From Plasmopara viticola (Eukaryota > Oomycota > Peronosporomycetes > Peronosporales > Peronosporaceae), in contig MBPM02000109.1 in assembly GCA_001695595.3 (NCBI GenBank), positions 121,882-185,881 of the forward strand: a stretch of DNA of 64,000 nt, given 5' to 3'. Numbering within the stretch: position 1 is the first letter of the stretch; each line of letters starts with the position of its first letter. The notes beneath the pieces are model-generated. The model worked only from the letters and a program-made list of their open reading frames with translations, was not told where the DNA came from and made no database searches. Positions 12,070 through 22,027 of this stretch are shown one piece after another. A program made the translations under genes and the position numbers.

Positions 12070-12113
12070 CTGTACGGCCAATGTCGCACTCAAGCGCAAC
12101 ATTGGCCGTACAG
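12070..12113. repeat. Perfect 15-bp inverted repeat inside Gypsy-1
   Basis: Arms CTGTACGGCCAATGT (12070-12084) and its exact reverse complement (12099-12113) are separated by 14 bases. The sister element has no such hairpin at the corresponding place (about 57840). Confidence 0.85.
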
Positions 12114-12949
12114 TTTTATCGTCGTCGGAACCACTTATTTGGCTCTATTGACAAGGCACTGGGTTTGGATATGGGCGCTCAGCCCATCTCCGTTCAGCCA
12201 TACGGCCCTTTTGTTGGCCACAACTGCTGGACTTCTTAGCGCTCTTTGTATGATCTACTTGACCCTAATTAAACTTTAAGAATAAAAAACGCAACTGAAT
12301 AAATATTAATTTACTGTCTTCGCTTATTGGATAAATAGATAGAGTTGTCTAATGAACCTTTCAAAAGCTGTTGGGATTGATAGATACGGCGTTTTAGGCT
12401 TTCATTGATGCCGTGCACTAAATTCCTAGCACCTGAGAAATTAACAATCCGAAATCTTGTTTCGGTTAAGTTTGACAAGCGTTGTTTAATGGTTGGTCAT
12501 CATAAGTCTTCTCGCAGCTTGTCGAGCTCCTTGTTACGGCTCATTATGAGCTCAGTGGTATTCATTTATAAGTTTGTGGGCTCATGAGTTTTAAGTTTTT
12601 CCATACAACGAAGTCGAACGAAACAATTCAGTAGTGTTAACTGTAGACTAAGCAAAGCGAAGTGGGCAAAAAATTTGGATGTTTTTCGCCTGTGTTTATA
12701 GTAGCGGCACAGAAATTTGCCGAAAGGCAAAAGCATTGAATCACAGACCAGCTGAAAGAGTTTCAGATGTTTGTACCAAACTGCATCCACATTTGAACGT
12801 TAAGTTCGTGCTGAGAGACAACCCTTTATCAAGAACTTCCCACTATGTGGCTCGCACTAAAAATTACAGGATTACTCGCTTCTCACCAGGTGACCACAAG
12901 CACCCTTGCTTTTACTCGTGGACTCGACAGGACAAGTGCTACTAATTTT

Positions 12950-13362
12950 TGAGCACAGTGGCAGACGAAGCTTTTTTAAACTCGGTTGTCGGACGAGGCT
13001 TGGGCAGCAAGCGGGGCGAAGTCGGTGAGGAAGAGAAGTTGAAGTTGCTAAAACAAAATGGAGAAGAGATATCAAATGGCGAGCCATTACGATTGCTTCT
13101 CTTGCTACACTTAAAGCGGTGGCTGTCAGCCATCTACTGCTACCATCCTAAATGCTATCTTTTTCTCTACTCCATTTAGCTTTTTACACATTCAAGATTA
13201 TATTTAGTTAGAAACGCCTCTTAATTCCCATTGATTATGGGATATCTGAGATATTTTTTTGTTCTGAAACTGCATATCCGCCTATAGTACTAATGCATAT
13301 GTATTTTGGAATATTGGATTACGATTACCGACAGAACTGCCGATGACGACGGTTACGTCTCA
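12950..13362 (-). repeat. 5' LTR of Gypsy-1
   Basis: About 410 bp. It aligns end to end with 58676-59108 and, more loosely, with 53205-53612. Shared landmarks are GTCGGACGAGGCTTG, AGCCATC.ACTGCTACCA, TTATGGGA.ATCT and ACTGCCGATGACGACGG. The inner edge lies next to AAGTGCTACTA, also conserved in the sister, which may be part of the primer binding region. Confidence 0.7.
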
Positions 13363-13905
13363 CTAAAGCAAGCTAATGGTTAAGATACGTGAAATTATAC
13401 TCTAAATCCTTACTAGGTGAGCTAAAAGATAACTAAGTTACCTTCTGAAGTGAAATTGAGTCCTGCGATGAAGTAATAAATTTTTCAGTGAAACCGGAAG
13501 TCCGAGACTTTGTGGAGAGCGTTCGAGTCGTAACTTAAGGTAAGAGTAAAAATTATTTTACACCGACGTGTTGTTGTGCGGGGAGGGTGCTGCGCCAGTC
13601 ACAGAGCTGGTCTTACTCGAACTAACATCACGCCTTTCGGGGCGTCAGCGCACTTTTAAATACCACTTTGTGGTATAAAAACAAAGCATGCGACGATTTC
13701 GCGTGGTGGGAAGCCGTTTACCTGACCAGTTTACGTGGCTCCACTGTTTGCGTGATAAAGTCTGCTTTATTTAGCCAAGCGGAGTTATCTCCTGTCAACA
13801 CTCGGGCTCCAATGGTTATGACGAAGAATTTCGTTTTGGTAGAAAAAGTTGGTATGGATTTGGGATAACTTGAAAGCGCGGAAGTCAATAGCCTATCGAT
13901 AGCTA
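13363..13905. other. No supported gene
   Basis: A GC-rich patch at 13560-13650 holds ACGCC-TTTC-GGGGCGT, an imperfect hairpin. A 66-codon plus frame at 13668-13868 resembles nothing known. Confidence 0.35.
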
Positions 13906-14390
13906 AGTGTCTCGAAAGACGACAAGCATGTATCGCTTAAGCGGTCACCCCCAAAAAACTAAAACAACTTTCCGACCGCGCAAGGAAAATAATAAAATCA
14001 ATTCCCCGTTCAAACAAGACACAAAAGGCTTGAAGTGCAATAAAGTGTGAAAAGCCCGCCGGTCTCGAAAGTTGACTAGCATGTATCGCGAAAGCGGTCA
14101 CCCCAAAATACATGTAACCTTGCGACCGCGCGAGAAAAGAGCTGAAATAGTTCCGTATGTCTATCAAGGAATAAAAGTGAAAAGCGCAATAGAGCGTGAA
14201 AAAGGTAATAAAGCGTGATAAAGCTTATAAATTCATGGAGCATAAAAGCGCGGTAGAGTTGATAAATCTTGAAACGATTTAGCATCGTGATACAGCTTAT
14301 AAAACTCGTAAAGCGTAAAAACCGTAAAGCGTGCAAACGCTTAAAAGGCTGTTAAAGCAATAAAGTGTGTATCGTGTAAATAATAACTCC
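13906..14390. repeat. Diverged ~155-bp tandem pair plus AAAGCGTG-rich array
   Basis: Two related segments (about 13910-14002 and 14062-14148) share TCTCGAAAG, AGCATGTATCGC, AGCGGTCACCCC and CGACCGCGC. They are followed from 14160 to about 14380 by many short variants of (A/G)TAAAGCGTGA(A/T)AAAG. This looks like a decayed satellite. No coding sequence fits. Confidence 0.65.
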
Positions 14391-14520
14391 ACATTCGCGT
14401 GAAGTAAAACTGACGCAGTTTCGCATTATTAGTGAAGAAAATAATAATGGTCAAAACCAATAATAAAGGGCTTGAATTTCAATGAAATTAAGTAAAAGAA
14501 ACCAAAAGTTAGGTGCCAGT

Positions 14521-14847
14521 ATTGTATTGTATTGTATTACGTTATCGCGTTGCCAAGTTGTGCACGTGCTAGGCTCTATGGCTAGTCCACGGCATAGAGT
14601 GGTGTCCGCATACGTCGAGTCTCGTTCGGCGGGCAGTGCAGCCAGCACCGAGGCCGTGAGGGTCTTCCATTATTTTGTGTACTTCTGACTTGGTAAGAGC
14701 CCAGGTGGCGCCCTAGTGCTGGAGACCGTCGCGTCGAGGGTGAGACTCGTTAGAGACCTGCAGATTCCCGAGAGCACCTGCCCGAAGCGCGCGAGCATTT
14801 AGCCCCCGCGCTTGGAAGGAGGGCGTCACCCCAACCTTTTCCGAAAA
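14521..14847 (-). mobile_element. SINE-like LINE derivative, copy B
   Basis: The same ~328-bp unit as copy A, inverted, with a (TTGTA)n tail at its left end. It is flanked by an exact 11-bp duplication TAGGTGCCAGT at 14510-14520 and 14848-14858, so this insertion is well preserved. Confidence 0.9.
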
Positions 14848-15083
14848 TAGGTGCCAGTGAGCATGATAAATGGGTCTTCAAAAAAATGCTGGTTCCATTC
14901 ATGGTTGTATGAAGTTAGCTGAAACTTGTACCGGTGCGAGTTTGCGAGCCGAAAAGGCGTAAGCACATAAAATAGCCGCTGTAAATGAAGGCGTATGATT
15001 GTTAAGCACTGTCGAAAAGCGCCCATAACTTTGAGACAAGGTGCATCGGAGAGTACCTAGTTACGGTTTATCCATAATGTCCG

Positions 15084-15360
15084 GAGAATACAGCATCGAA
15101 ATATATGGAAGATTCAAATAGGCAGATTGAGGCCATAAATATGCTCGCGATAATATGGCACAATCAAGTCGATGCAAAATAGCTCGTGTTCCCAGCGAAT
15201 CGTAACGGGAAGGAATAGTCGCCAAATACGTTTTGCTGTATAACAATCCCATAGTAATTGTTTAAAAGTTTCATTTTCGAAACAGCCGCATTGTATGTCT
15301 TGAGCATGCCAGCCAAATTTGTAGCGAAATCCCAAAATATTATGTTTAAGTCGAAACAGG
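15084..15360 (-). pseudogene. LINE reverse-transcriptase zinc-finger (zf-RVT-like) fragment
   Basis: A minus-strand frame reads R-L-K-H-N-I-L-G-F-R-Y-K-F-G-W, then Q-C-G-C-F-E-N-E-T, then L-L-W-D-C-Y-T-A-K-R-I-W. The C..C..(H/L)..W-D-C..A-K-R-I-W pattern is typical of the zinc-binding domain after a LINE-type reverse transcriptase. No RT core lies nearby, so it is an isolated relic unrelated to the short elements. Confidence 0.65.
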
Positions 15361-17014
15361 AATCTGAAAAAGGGGAGAATATCACGTTAAAGCTATCGTT
15401 CTGTAGACCAGTGATTACTGAGTAGCTCGAAATTGGCAAGCCCCAGGGACTGTATTGGATGTTGAGTAGGTATATTCGCGTTAAGAAGGCGGCGAATCAA
15501 GTCGTTGTCCGCATGAACAATGTCGTACTCGTCAAACTTACATATATGGAAAGCGAACAGCATGGTTGCCGGGGGAGCCGGGAAGATAGCAAACGTGCCA
15601 TAGTGAGAAGGAATTCGAGGCTTAACGCTAAAGTTTCATCCACTTAAGTAAGAGAGCGAGCTGATGAAATAGAGGACCCGGATCAAGCTTCTCAAAGCGT
15701 TACGGTGTCAAGAATATAGCCCCTGCTTGTATGGAGTCACGCGCAAGACAAGCGAAAACATTGCAGAAGATATGGTGGTAGCAAGGGGCTTTTTAGCAAC
15801 ATGATCTAAGGAGGCAATGCGATTGTATTCATAAGCGGTTACTTTTTTCTGAGGCCGCGACACGTAACGTCAACATGGACCTTGTGACCTTTGCACAAAC
15901 CAAGTAAGTACCAGGCGTCTCTGGACGATTTAATGTCCTCGCCTTCGCTGCATCGACAAATGTTCGACAACAATTGCTATCTATGCCTGAACTGTAAGTG
16001 CGGTCATCATTGCTGAGCTCACCGCACAAAAATACCGTGCGGCTCTTCGTTGCGTATATTAATATCGGTTATTTGAATCGTACTGATCTACTTGTCAAGG
16101 ATTCAGATGATCTAAGCCAGTCATCTTATATGTGGTTGATAAAGGTAGCGCTAGTGGCGCACTTTCTTCGAATGTGTTATGTCTTTACATACGGAAATTT
16201 TGGATTTGTCCGGCTTCTTTAGCAAAGTGAGTGGTGTAAACATGACTTCTGCGACAGTAGCAGCACAACTGCCCCTTAAGGCTAAATCCTGCGACGTGGA
16301 GTGAATTAAAAGTACAATGCTAGCAAAACACGTGGTGCTCATCGCGTCACAGGTTTTTCTTGCATATGTGGTGAGCGCCCTTTTCCAAAAATACCGCATG
16401 GTCCAGCTTTGTGGGATTTGGGATCAGGGCGACAGGCACAGTACCGGTACTACAACTTGTAGCCTATATTCGGACAGCTGTACAATATCGCACCGTGTTT
16501 TACATGTCCCACAGATGATGAAAGTCACCATTAAGCCGCTTGTTTACTCTTAAGTATACAAGTTTAGAACGCAAGCAAAGCCAACGCTGATGGCTCATTA
16601 CTTTTTTTACAATAGATTCTGGACGAAATTCAATCCAGACATCGTCAGTGGACGCTACCATCTGTTCTTTCGCTGGTAAGTTATAGTCCTCGTCCTTCGA
16701 ATATCCTTCTCCATTGCAAAAATTCATGCAGCCACAATAAATTTTTGCATTGGAGGAGGACGCAATCTAGGCAGGCTGTTATCGACTTACACGACAGAGC
16801 AGCAAGCAAAGGCTATCTGGTCGTTGCAGTTACATCCACCGAGAAAGCAACGATCCCCACAGGGCCTTACATCCGTGTCTGAAGAGAGAAGAATAAGTAC
16901 AAGTATTAAAAAGTAAAGGTTGTTTTGCAAATTGCTGAGCTCAGTACTCTTTTTTGAAACATTGCAATTGCAATCGTACTCCAGAAGAATCCAAGACCAG
17001 CTTTATTGTCAAAT
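15361..17014. other. No supported gene; effector 5' flank at the right
   Basis: Short frames only. Bases 16740-16870 carry the repeated intergenic block with GGAGGAGGA, GCAGCAAGCAAAGG and TACATCCACCGAGAAAGCAAC (also near 49195-49280). The rest is unassigned. Confidence 0.4.
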
Positions 17015-17053
17015 CGTGGAATCGACAGATCAGCACGATCCCTGTGCCAAGAT
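17015..17053 (+). promoter_or_regulatory. Conserved 5' module of effector E3
   Basis: GTGGAATCGACAGATCAGCACG followed by CTGTGCCAAG matches the module upstream of E8 (42857-42891), E10 (46304-46340) and, inverted, E2, E4 and E11. Its distance to the ATG is about 65-105 bp. It lies upstream of the initiator, so it is a candidate shared promoter element. Confidence 0.55.
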
Positions 17054-17082
17054 TGTGGACAATTAAGGCTTCACCAAGATTC

Positions 17083-17116
17083 TCTCATTCTTCGTTTTAC
17101 CTGCCAACTTCGAAGT
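17083..17116 (+). promoter_or_regulatory. Oomycete initiator-type core promoter of E3
   Basis: TCTCATTCTTCGTTTTACC fits the known oomycete initiator pattern (TCATTYYNCAWTTT). It is followed by TGCCAACTTCGAAG. It predicts transcription starting about 30 bases before the ATG. Confidence 0.6.
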
Positions 17117-17117
17117 C

Positions 17118-18197
17118 ATGGTCTCAATGCTTCTGAACCGTGTCGCGACGCTGACGGTGGTCGCGCTGTCAATCATTTGTAAGACGGGTAAAGTGACGGC
17201 AAGGGCCTCGGGTGTTGCAAAGTCCCAAACCCAAGCCTTTGACTCAATGCCTATTTTGACTCAACTCCGTTCACGACGGCGGTTGCCGGGCGAACCTACA
17301 TCAATCCTATCGGCCTTCACACATTCATCGGTTGAAAAGTCGCTATTCCCGGAGCACGACCTTTATCAGAAGCAAATTGTGACTGATCTTTTTGACTCTC
17401 ACGAAGTCAAAAGAGCGAATGCCCAAACTTTTTTTAAAAGTCGTCAGTTCATGAAGTGGGAATCGGAAGTCAAGGCAGGATACGGGAGTCGCACTGAAGA
17501 GTTGTTGTTCTCAGCAATGTATGATAACTATAATGCACGCGACAACGGCGGAGTCGTAGCAATTATTGCGCAGGCCATGAAGGGTTCGGACACGCATAAG
17601 TTGGGATCCCGCTTCGAGGACCTGCTTCTAGACAAGTTGGCCCCCGGCGTGGAAAGGGCGGTGGCCGGTAGCAATGAAGATGCCGACTTTGGTGATTTGT
17701 TGAAGTATCTGCGGTATTCGTACTATCGTGATTCGGAGGACATGTCCGTGCATCAGAAAATGATGGAAAAGCTGCATGATCCTGGTTTTCCGGAGTGGAT
17801 CCGTCATTTCAAAGGGTATCTTAGAGAGAAATCAAAGACTCCTTTTGTACATTTAGACTACACTTTCGAGATAATCAGCGGTGGCAGGGGGGTAGCAGAC
17901 GTTTTTAATGAACTGAGTCATGTTGAAGGATTCAACAACAATGCCTATCTGCTTCGCAAGCTTTACGAACAGGCAGATACTAGAGAAATCAACGTACACC
18001 TGGCCGATTATATGCTGACTAGACTGCGTGAGGCTGGATGGACTAACTTCCACCTTTCCGATCGTCTTCTTGTTCTCATCGAAGATCATTTTTCGCCTGA
18101 TCTTAGTCAAATATTGCTGAAACCACTGATCGGGGAGTTTTTGTCACAAAGCCTTCATTGGGACGCACTGGTTCGTATGCGCACGGTTTACAAATGA
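17118..18197 (+). CDS. Secreted WY-type, RXLR-like effector (E3)
   Basis: An intact 359-residue protein and the most divergent of the five open copies. A hydrophobic signal peptide covers about residues 1-28; the start could also be Met4 at 17127. The HG-L-D-T-L box has become A-F-D-S-M-P (40-45). The basic box is R-S-R-R-R-L-P-G, without the W-P-x-R-L-L core. The first WY-like module has F-F-K-S-R-Q-F-M-K-W and D-N-G-G-V-V-A-I-I-A-Q-A. The second contains G-F-N-N-N-A-Y-L-L and the C-terminal helices. Effectors of this class are secreted into the plant to disturb immunity; the target here is unknown. It has the initiator and conserved 3' flank (GTATGCGCACGG.., GTGGAAACAT) of the family. The family call is firm; the host activity is inference. 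Confidence 0.88.
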   Translation: MVSMLLNRVATLTVVALSIICKTGKVTARASGVAKSQTQAFDSMPILTQLRSRRRLPGEPTSILSAFTHSSVEKSLFPEHDLYQKQIVTDLFDSHEVKRANAQTFFKSRQFMKWESEVKAGYGSRTEELLFSAMYDNYNARDNGGVVAIIAQAMKGSDTHKLGSRFEDLLLDKLAPGVERAVAGSNEDADFGDLLKYLRYSYYRDSEDMSVHQKMMEKLHDPGFPEWIRHFKGYLREKSKTPFVHLDYTFEIISGGRGVADVFNELSHVEGFNNNAYLLRKLYEQADTREINVHLADYMLTRLREAGWTNFHLSDRLLVLIEDHFSPDLSQILLKPLIGEFLSQSLHWDALVRMRTVYK

Positions 18198-18562
18198 CGT
18201 ACAATCTCTCACGCTGATTTTGTGTGTTGCTCTTGTGTTGATATACTGTTTGTAGCCAAAGCGGGTGGAAACATAGTTGGAGAAAGTCCTTTGTCGATTG
18301 GCGTGCGAGGGGAGGGGAGCAACTGGGTCATCTGAGCTCACGATAGATATCAACGGCATATAAATATATGAACACACTCGCATTGCATTCGTTTGTTTAC
18401 AGAGCTGGCAAAAATACGAGACATAAATCACTAAGAGTGAGCGGCATTTAGGCTATTTAGTTCTTTTGACTTTTCTTCTTTTCATTAAATCGAATGTTTA
18501 AGAATTGTTCCTACGTTGCGTAGGTGAATATTCTCTTACATTGCAAATTTCAATATAGCACA
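18198..18562. other. Conserved 3' flank of E3, no gene
   Basis: Bases 18198-18280 hold the family 3' region: ACGTACAATCTCTC, GTGTTGCTCTTGTG, and TGTAGCCAAAGCGGGTGGAAACAT. The same order follows E5, E6, E7 and E10, so it is probably 3' UTR and polyadenylation region. Confidence 0.55.
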
Positions 18563-18890
18563 TGTAATGTAATGTAATGTATTACGTTATCGCGTTGCCA
18601 AGTTATGCACTTGCTAGGCTCAGTCTGGCTAGTCCACGGCATAGAGTGGTGTCCGCATACGTCGAGTCTCGATCGGCGGGCAGTGCAGCCAGCACCGAGG
18701 TCGTGAGGGTCTTCCATTATTTTGTGTACTTCTGACTTGGTAAGAGCCCAGGTGGCGCCCGGTGCTGGAGACCGTCGCGTCGAGGGTGAGACTCGTTAGA
18801 GACCTGCAGATGCCCGAGAGCACCTGCCCGAAGCGCGCGAGCATTTAGCCCCCGCGCTTGGAAGGAGGGCGTCACCCCAACCTTTTCCAA
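18563..18890 (-). mobile_element. SINE-like LINE derivative, copy C
   Basis: A full-length ~328-bp unit, inverted, with the alternative (TGTAA)n tail like copy G. No clear target site duplication was found, so its flanks may have changed after insertion. Confidence 0.85.
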
Positions 18891-19999
18891 GCTTACTTAA
18901 AATTTGTTGACACAAAATGAGTCTAGTCTGCAGGAGACAAGACGTTATAGGATCGGTATACAGTGTAAATGTACTAATCCACGAAAATTCAGATTAATTT
19001 ATTTGAAATGGGACTTTGTGGCTGATGACATCTCGAGTAAACAAACGATGGACGACATATTCAATAGTATTGCTCATAGAACCAAGAATAATGACAGTAA
19101 TGGATGCCATCGCTCTACATTTTATTTATCGAGGGGAAATAATTAGGGTGCTTCACAGTACAAGCCTAATTAATCAAATGGGAATTTAATTGTCTACAAA
19201 ATAGAATAAAGGTACGAATAACAGAGCCGTGTTCATTCAAATGCCTCTAATTAAAATTTTAGTAAAAGAAATTCAATAGAAGTGTCGTTTCCACAATTAT
19301 TTATCACCTCCGAACGTGAATTGTTGACATGCAAGCCTTGTGTTTGAATCACAACATCCTTGCTACCCTGACAAGTCTAGTAGCTGCCAAACGTCGCTCT
19401 GCTATTGACGCAAGTCCTTTTCCATATAAGCTTTGGCAAACACACAAGCAACACGTAACGTCATTGTACGACACGGGAACCTATGTATATGCATTGACCC
19501 TTATAGTTGAATATTTACGCTAAATAATGTCTAGAACTTGGCTCCCCTTTCATTCTGCCTATACCCTTGAGATTCAATTATCTGAGTGGTGCTCAGGCTC
19601 GTATTTGCGTCGAAAGTGAGCGATTCGACTTATTCTTTGCCTAAGATCATGTCTGTGTCCTTTGTGACGAGGAAAACGAACCTCGTTCTTCTATCGCTGT
19701 GTTCGTGAACCTACGGTAAAGTGCCGTTTGTGTTTGGCGATGCTTCACTTCCGATTGATTCTCATTATCTATCAAGATGTCGTCGACATTGTGATTAAAC
19801 TTGAAGCGATTGCCGTTGCGTTTCGACTTGTAGTGGCACAATTACAGTTATGTTCAATATTCTTGGCAATTGTGTGATACTATCCGGCCTCGGCAGAAAA
19901 CGAGTTGTTTGATTTCTATCGTGACATGAGCGTTTAGCTGTGATCGAGTCCGCCTTTTGTGATTTTTTTTTTATATACGCAAAAAGAATCAAGAAGGTG
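18891..19999. other. No intact gene; orphan effector 3' flank
   Basis: Bases 19310-19525 match the 3' flank of minus-strand effectors (TTGTTGACATGCAAGCCTTGTG, CTTGCTACCCTGACAAG; compare 4100-4280 and 63540-63620), but no effector follows on the right. An effector copy was probably deleted here. Confidence 0.45.
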
Positions 20000-20470
20000 A
20001 TCTGCGAGTCTTCGGGGGTTTGTGTGAATCCTTGTGCCTATGCAGTTATAACGTTGAAGTCGGACCCATTAAGGTTGGCTTTTATGTTCGCGGCATTAAG
20101 ATGACGTGATGCACCGTAAGCGAATTGTTCGGCGCGCTTTGGCACGTTCTCGAGGCTCGTGTAGTTTTTCCAAGTGCATACCGCTGGTTTAACGTGATTA
20201 AGCGGATTGGTCGCGTTGAATGATATTTGATGGACCGCGCTGATGCCGCTGAAAGGCCGCAGCTTTTCTCACGCTTTGGATGTGAACCTGCTGAGCAGGG
20301 TTCACAGGGCAAGGGTGTGCACCGAAAACACAGGCAAGCCTTACTTTTACAGGTCCGCGGTGCCATCGCTTTCTAAGACGAAGTTTTATAGTATTTACAG
20401 ACAGGAGGAGTACGCGTTATTCGGGAAACCTTTGTTGACAAGAAACAGGATTTCGACCTGTAAAAGTTAA
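20000..20470 (-). repeat. Repeated block X, copy 1 (unrecognised)
   Basis: The minus strand shares a stretch with 34140-34540 (+), 50450-51060 (-) and 62390-63010 (-). Shared translated signature: L-E-N-V-x-x-R-x-E, then N-A-A-N-I-x-A-N-L. Also shared is C-G-L-x-A-A-S-A-x-S-I-K-x-H-S-T with the 34-kb copy. The signatures fall in different frames in different copies, so coding status is doubtful. Confidence 0.5.
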
Positions 20471-20933
20471 TTTCGCAGTATTACAGATTCGGTCCACAAT
20501 GTAAACGAACAAACCGAGCTGGTGCTTTAATCTTTACCCCTTATATTTTCCCTCGATAATAAAGTATATAAATTCGGCCTACATACATTATTACATATGC
20601 TTGTGTTAATAATACATTCAATTATGTCGTTCATGGTTTTTAGTGACGTCTTGCCACCAGCCTTAAAAAAAAAATATGGTGCATCACTCATATTCACGTG
20701 CCAAGTGAGAACCAAGTGTCGCACTCTCAAGTGATATGAGTCAAGTTTCTTATACTTTTGTTGCAGAACCTTGTTTTGTCAACTTACCACTGCTCTGGCT
20801 ACGTAAAATATACAAAACACTAGCAACACATAACGTCAACGCGAGAGATTGCACGTCATGTTTGAACCACTCATATGCATACGTACTGGTCGCGCCTTGT
20901 ATATACATATGTATCTTGGCCAAATGCTTACAA
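20471..20933. other. 3' flank of effector E4
   Basis: No gene. Bases 20815-20910 hold the inverted family 3' region (AGCAACACATAACGTCAACGCGAGAGATTG, then ACGTACTGG), ending next to the E4 stop codon. Confidence 0.5.
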
Positions 20934-21926
20934 CTAAGCCATTGCCTTGACTAATGGGTCCAAATCAGCCGAGATCTTTTCATTCTCGAGCTTGGAAAGA
21001 GCCGTGGAGATTTTGGCGTCAGACCAATCTGCTAAGCGCATTGCAATCAGAATGTATCCGGCGAAGTTCACATTAATTTTTGGGTCAGTCGTCTTGTCGT
21101 AAAGCAATTTCAACATGAAGGCATTGTTGTTGAACCCTCTAACAGGTACCAGATTTTCCAAAACGTCCGTTATCTTCATTCCGCGACTGATGATCAGGAA
21201 GTATTTCTCTAAATTGTGGAAAGGAGTACGTGGATGGAGAGCAAGCCCTTTTTCGAAATTAAGAATCCGCTCATGGAGATCAGCTTCGCCCAGCAACTTC
21301 TGCATTTTCGCATACACAGCGTCTCGCGCCGGACCACGATAAAGCGCATAACGCACAAAATCTCTTACATCCTCATAGTTTTCGCTTTTCACGCCGTCGA
21401 CCCACTTTTGTAGCAGCAGATTCTCATAACGGACGCCCAAAGCGTGCGTGTTCGGATCTGTCAAAGCCTGCGAGACTATTGCTTCGACTCCGCCGTTGTC
21501 ATTTGCATCTAACTCCTTATACAGGGTTGATAATATCAACGTTTCATAGTGGCGTCCGACTCTTGCTTTGAGTTCTTGTTTCCACATCACATACGGCGTA
21601 CTCTCGAAAAAATTCTGTGCATTTGCTTCTTTGACATTGTGAATGTTGAAAAGTTTAGTCACAAAATGCTCCTGTTTGTCAAGTGACATTTGTCGCGTAA
21701 ATAACTTTCCGACTGGTGAATGCGCGAGTGTTTTTGCAAATGACGAAGATGAGAACGGGCTCAAGAGACGTACAGGCCATTGTCGTCGCGCATTATTAAC
21801 AGGCAGCGTGTCGAGGCCATGAGATTGGGGCTCCGCAGCACCAAAGGCTCTTGCCATCACCTTGGTACTTTTGCTGAGTGTTGACAGAGCGACCAACGTC
21901 AGCGTCACGACACACTGTAGACGCAT
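20934..21926 (-). CDS. Secreted WY-type, RXLR-like effector (E4)
   Basis: An intact 330-residue protein. The start was set at M-R-L-Q-C-V-V because that Met is conserved across paralogs and sits behind the initiator; the frame is open further upstream to 22028, which would bury the signal peptide. Signal peptide about 1-25; H-G-L-D-T-L-P at 36-42; W-P-V-R-L-L-S at 50-56, where the RXLR position reads R-L-L-S. First WY-like module about 98-180 (W115, then D-N-G-G-V-E-A-I, then L-L-L-Q-K-W). Linker R-Y-A-L-Y-R-G-P. Second module about 240-312 (G-F-N-N-N-A-F-M-L-K-L-L-Y). Close to E6 and E5, so the copies are recent. Predicted role: effector delivered to plant cells; target unknown. Confidence 0.9.
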   Translation of the reverse strand: MRLQCVVTLTLVALSTLSKSTKVMARAFGAAEPQSHGLDTLPVNNARRQWPVRLLSPFSSSSFAKTLAHSPVGKLFTRQMSLDKQEHFVTKLFNIHNVKEANAQNFFESTPYVMWKQELKARVGRHYETLILSTLYKELDANDNGGVEAIVSQALTDPNTHALGVRYENLLLQKWVDGVKSENYEDVRDFVRYALYRGPARDAVYAKMQKLLGEADLHERILNFEKGLALHPRTPFHNLEKYFLIISRGMKITDVLENLVPVRGFNNNAFMLKLLYDKTTDPKINVNFAGYILIAMRLADWSDAKISTALSKLENEKISADLDPLVKAMA

Positions 21927-21954
21927 TGAGATTATGAGCTTTGTTGACTTCGGA

Positions 21955-22020
21955 GCTTGCAGGTAAGTTAAAGAATAAGTGAGGCATATTGGCACAAGAA
22001 AACGTGCGGATTTTGTTGTT
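21955..22020 (-). promoter_or_regulatory. 5' region of E4: initiator-like leader and conserved module
   Basis: On the minus strand, CCTCACTTATTCTTTAACTTACCTGC (two pieces: 21984-21973 and 21972-21955) is a diverged initiator. Further upstream, CGCACGTTTTCTTGTGCCAA (about 22009-21990) is the family module. Confidence 0.5.
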
Positions 22021-22027
22021 TTGACCA

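Larger units (their letters stand above)
7590..13362 (-). mobile_element. Degenerate Ty3/gypsy LTR retrotransposon (Gypsy-1)
   Basis: An old minus-strand element, colinear with its sister at 53205-59108. The 5' LTR is about 12950-13362. The 3' LTR survives only as about 7590-7679. Both LTR starts read TG(T/A)GACGTAACCGT on the minus strand. The best coding trace is the RT/RNase H connection (9849-9553). Integrase and gag segments are recognisable only by alignment to the sister copy. Dozens of stops and frameshifts show it is long dead. Confidence 0.8.

Noticed and set aside
11334..12279. Plus-strand frames with hydrophobic stretches within Gypsy-1
   Set aside because: They lie antisense to a decayed retrotransposon and have no promoter or conserved partner in Gypsy-2.
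15829..16727. Possible further retrotransposon fragment on the minus strand
   Set aside because: Some short frames look vaguely pol-like, but no motif was clear enough to name.
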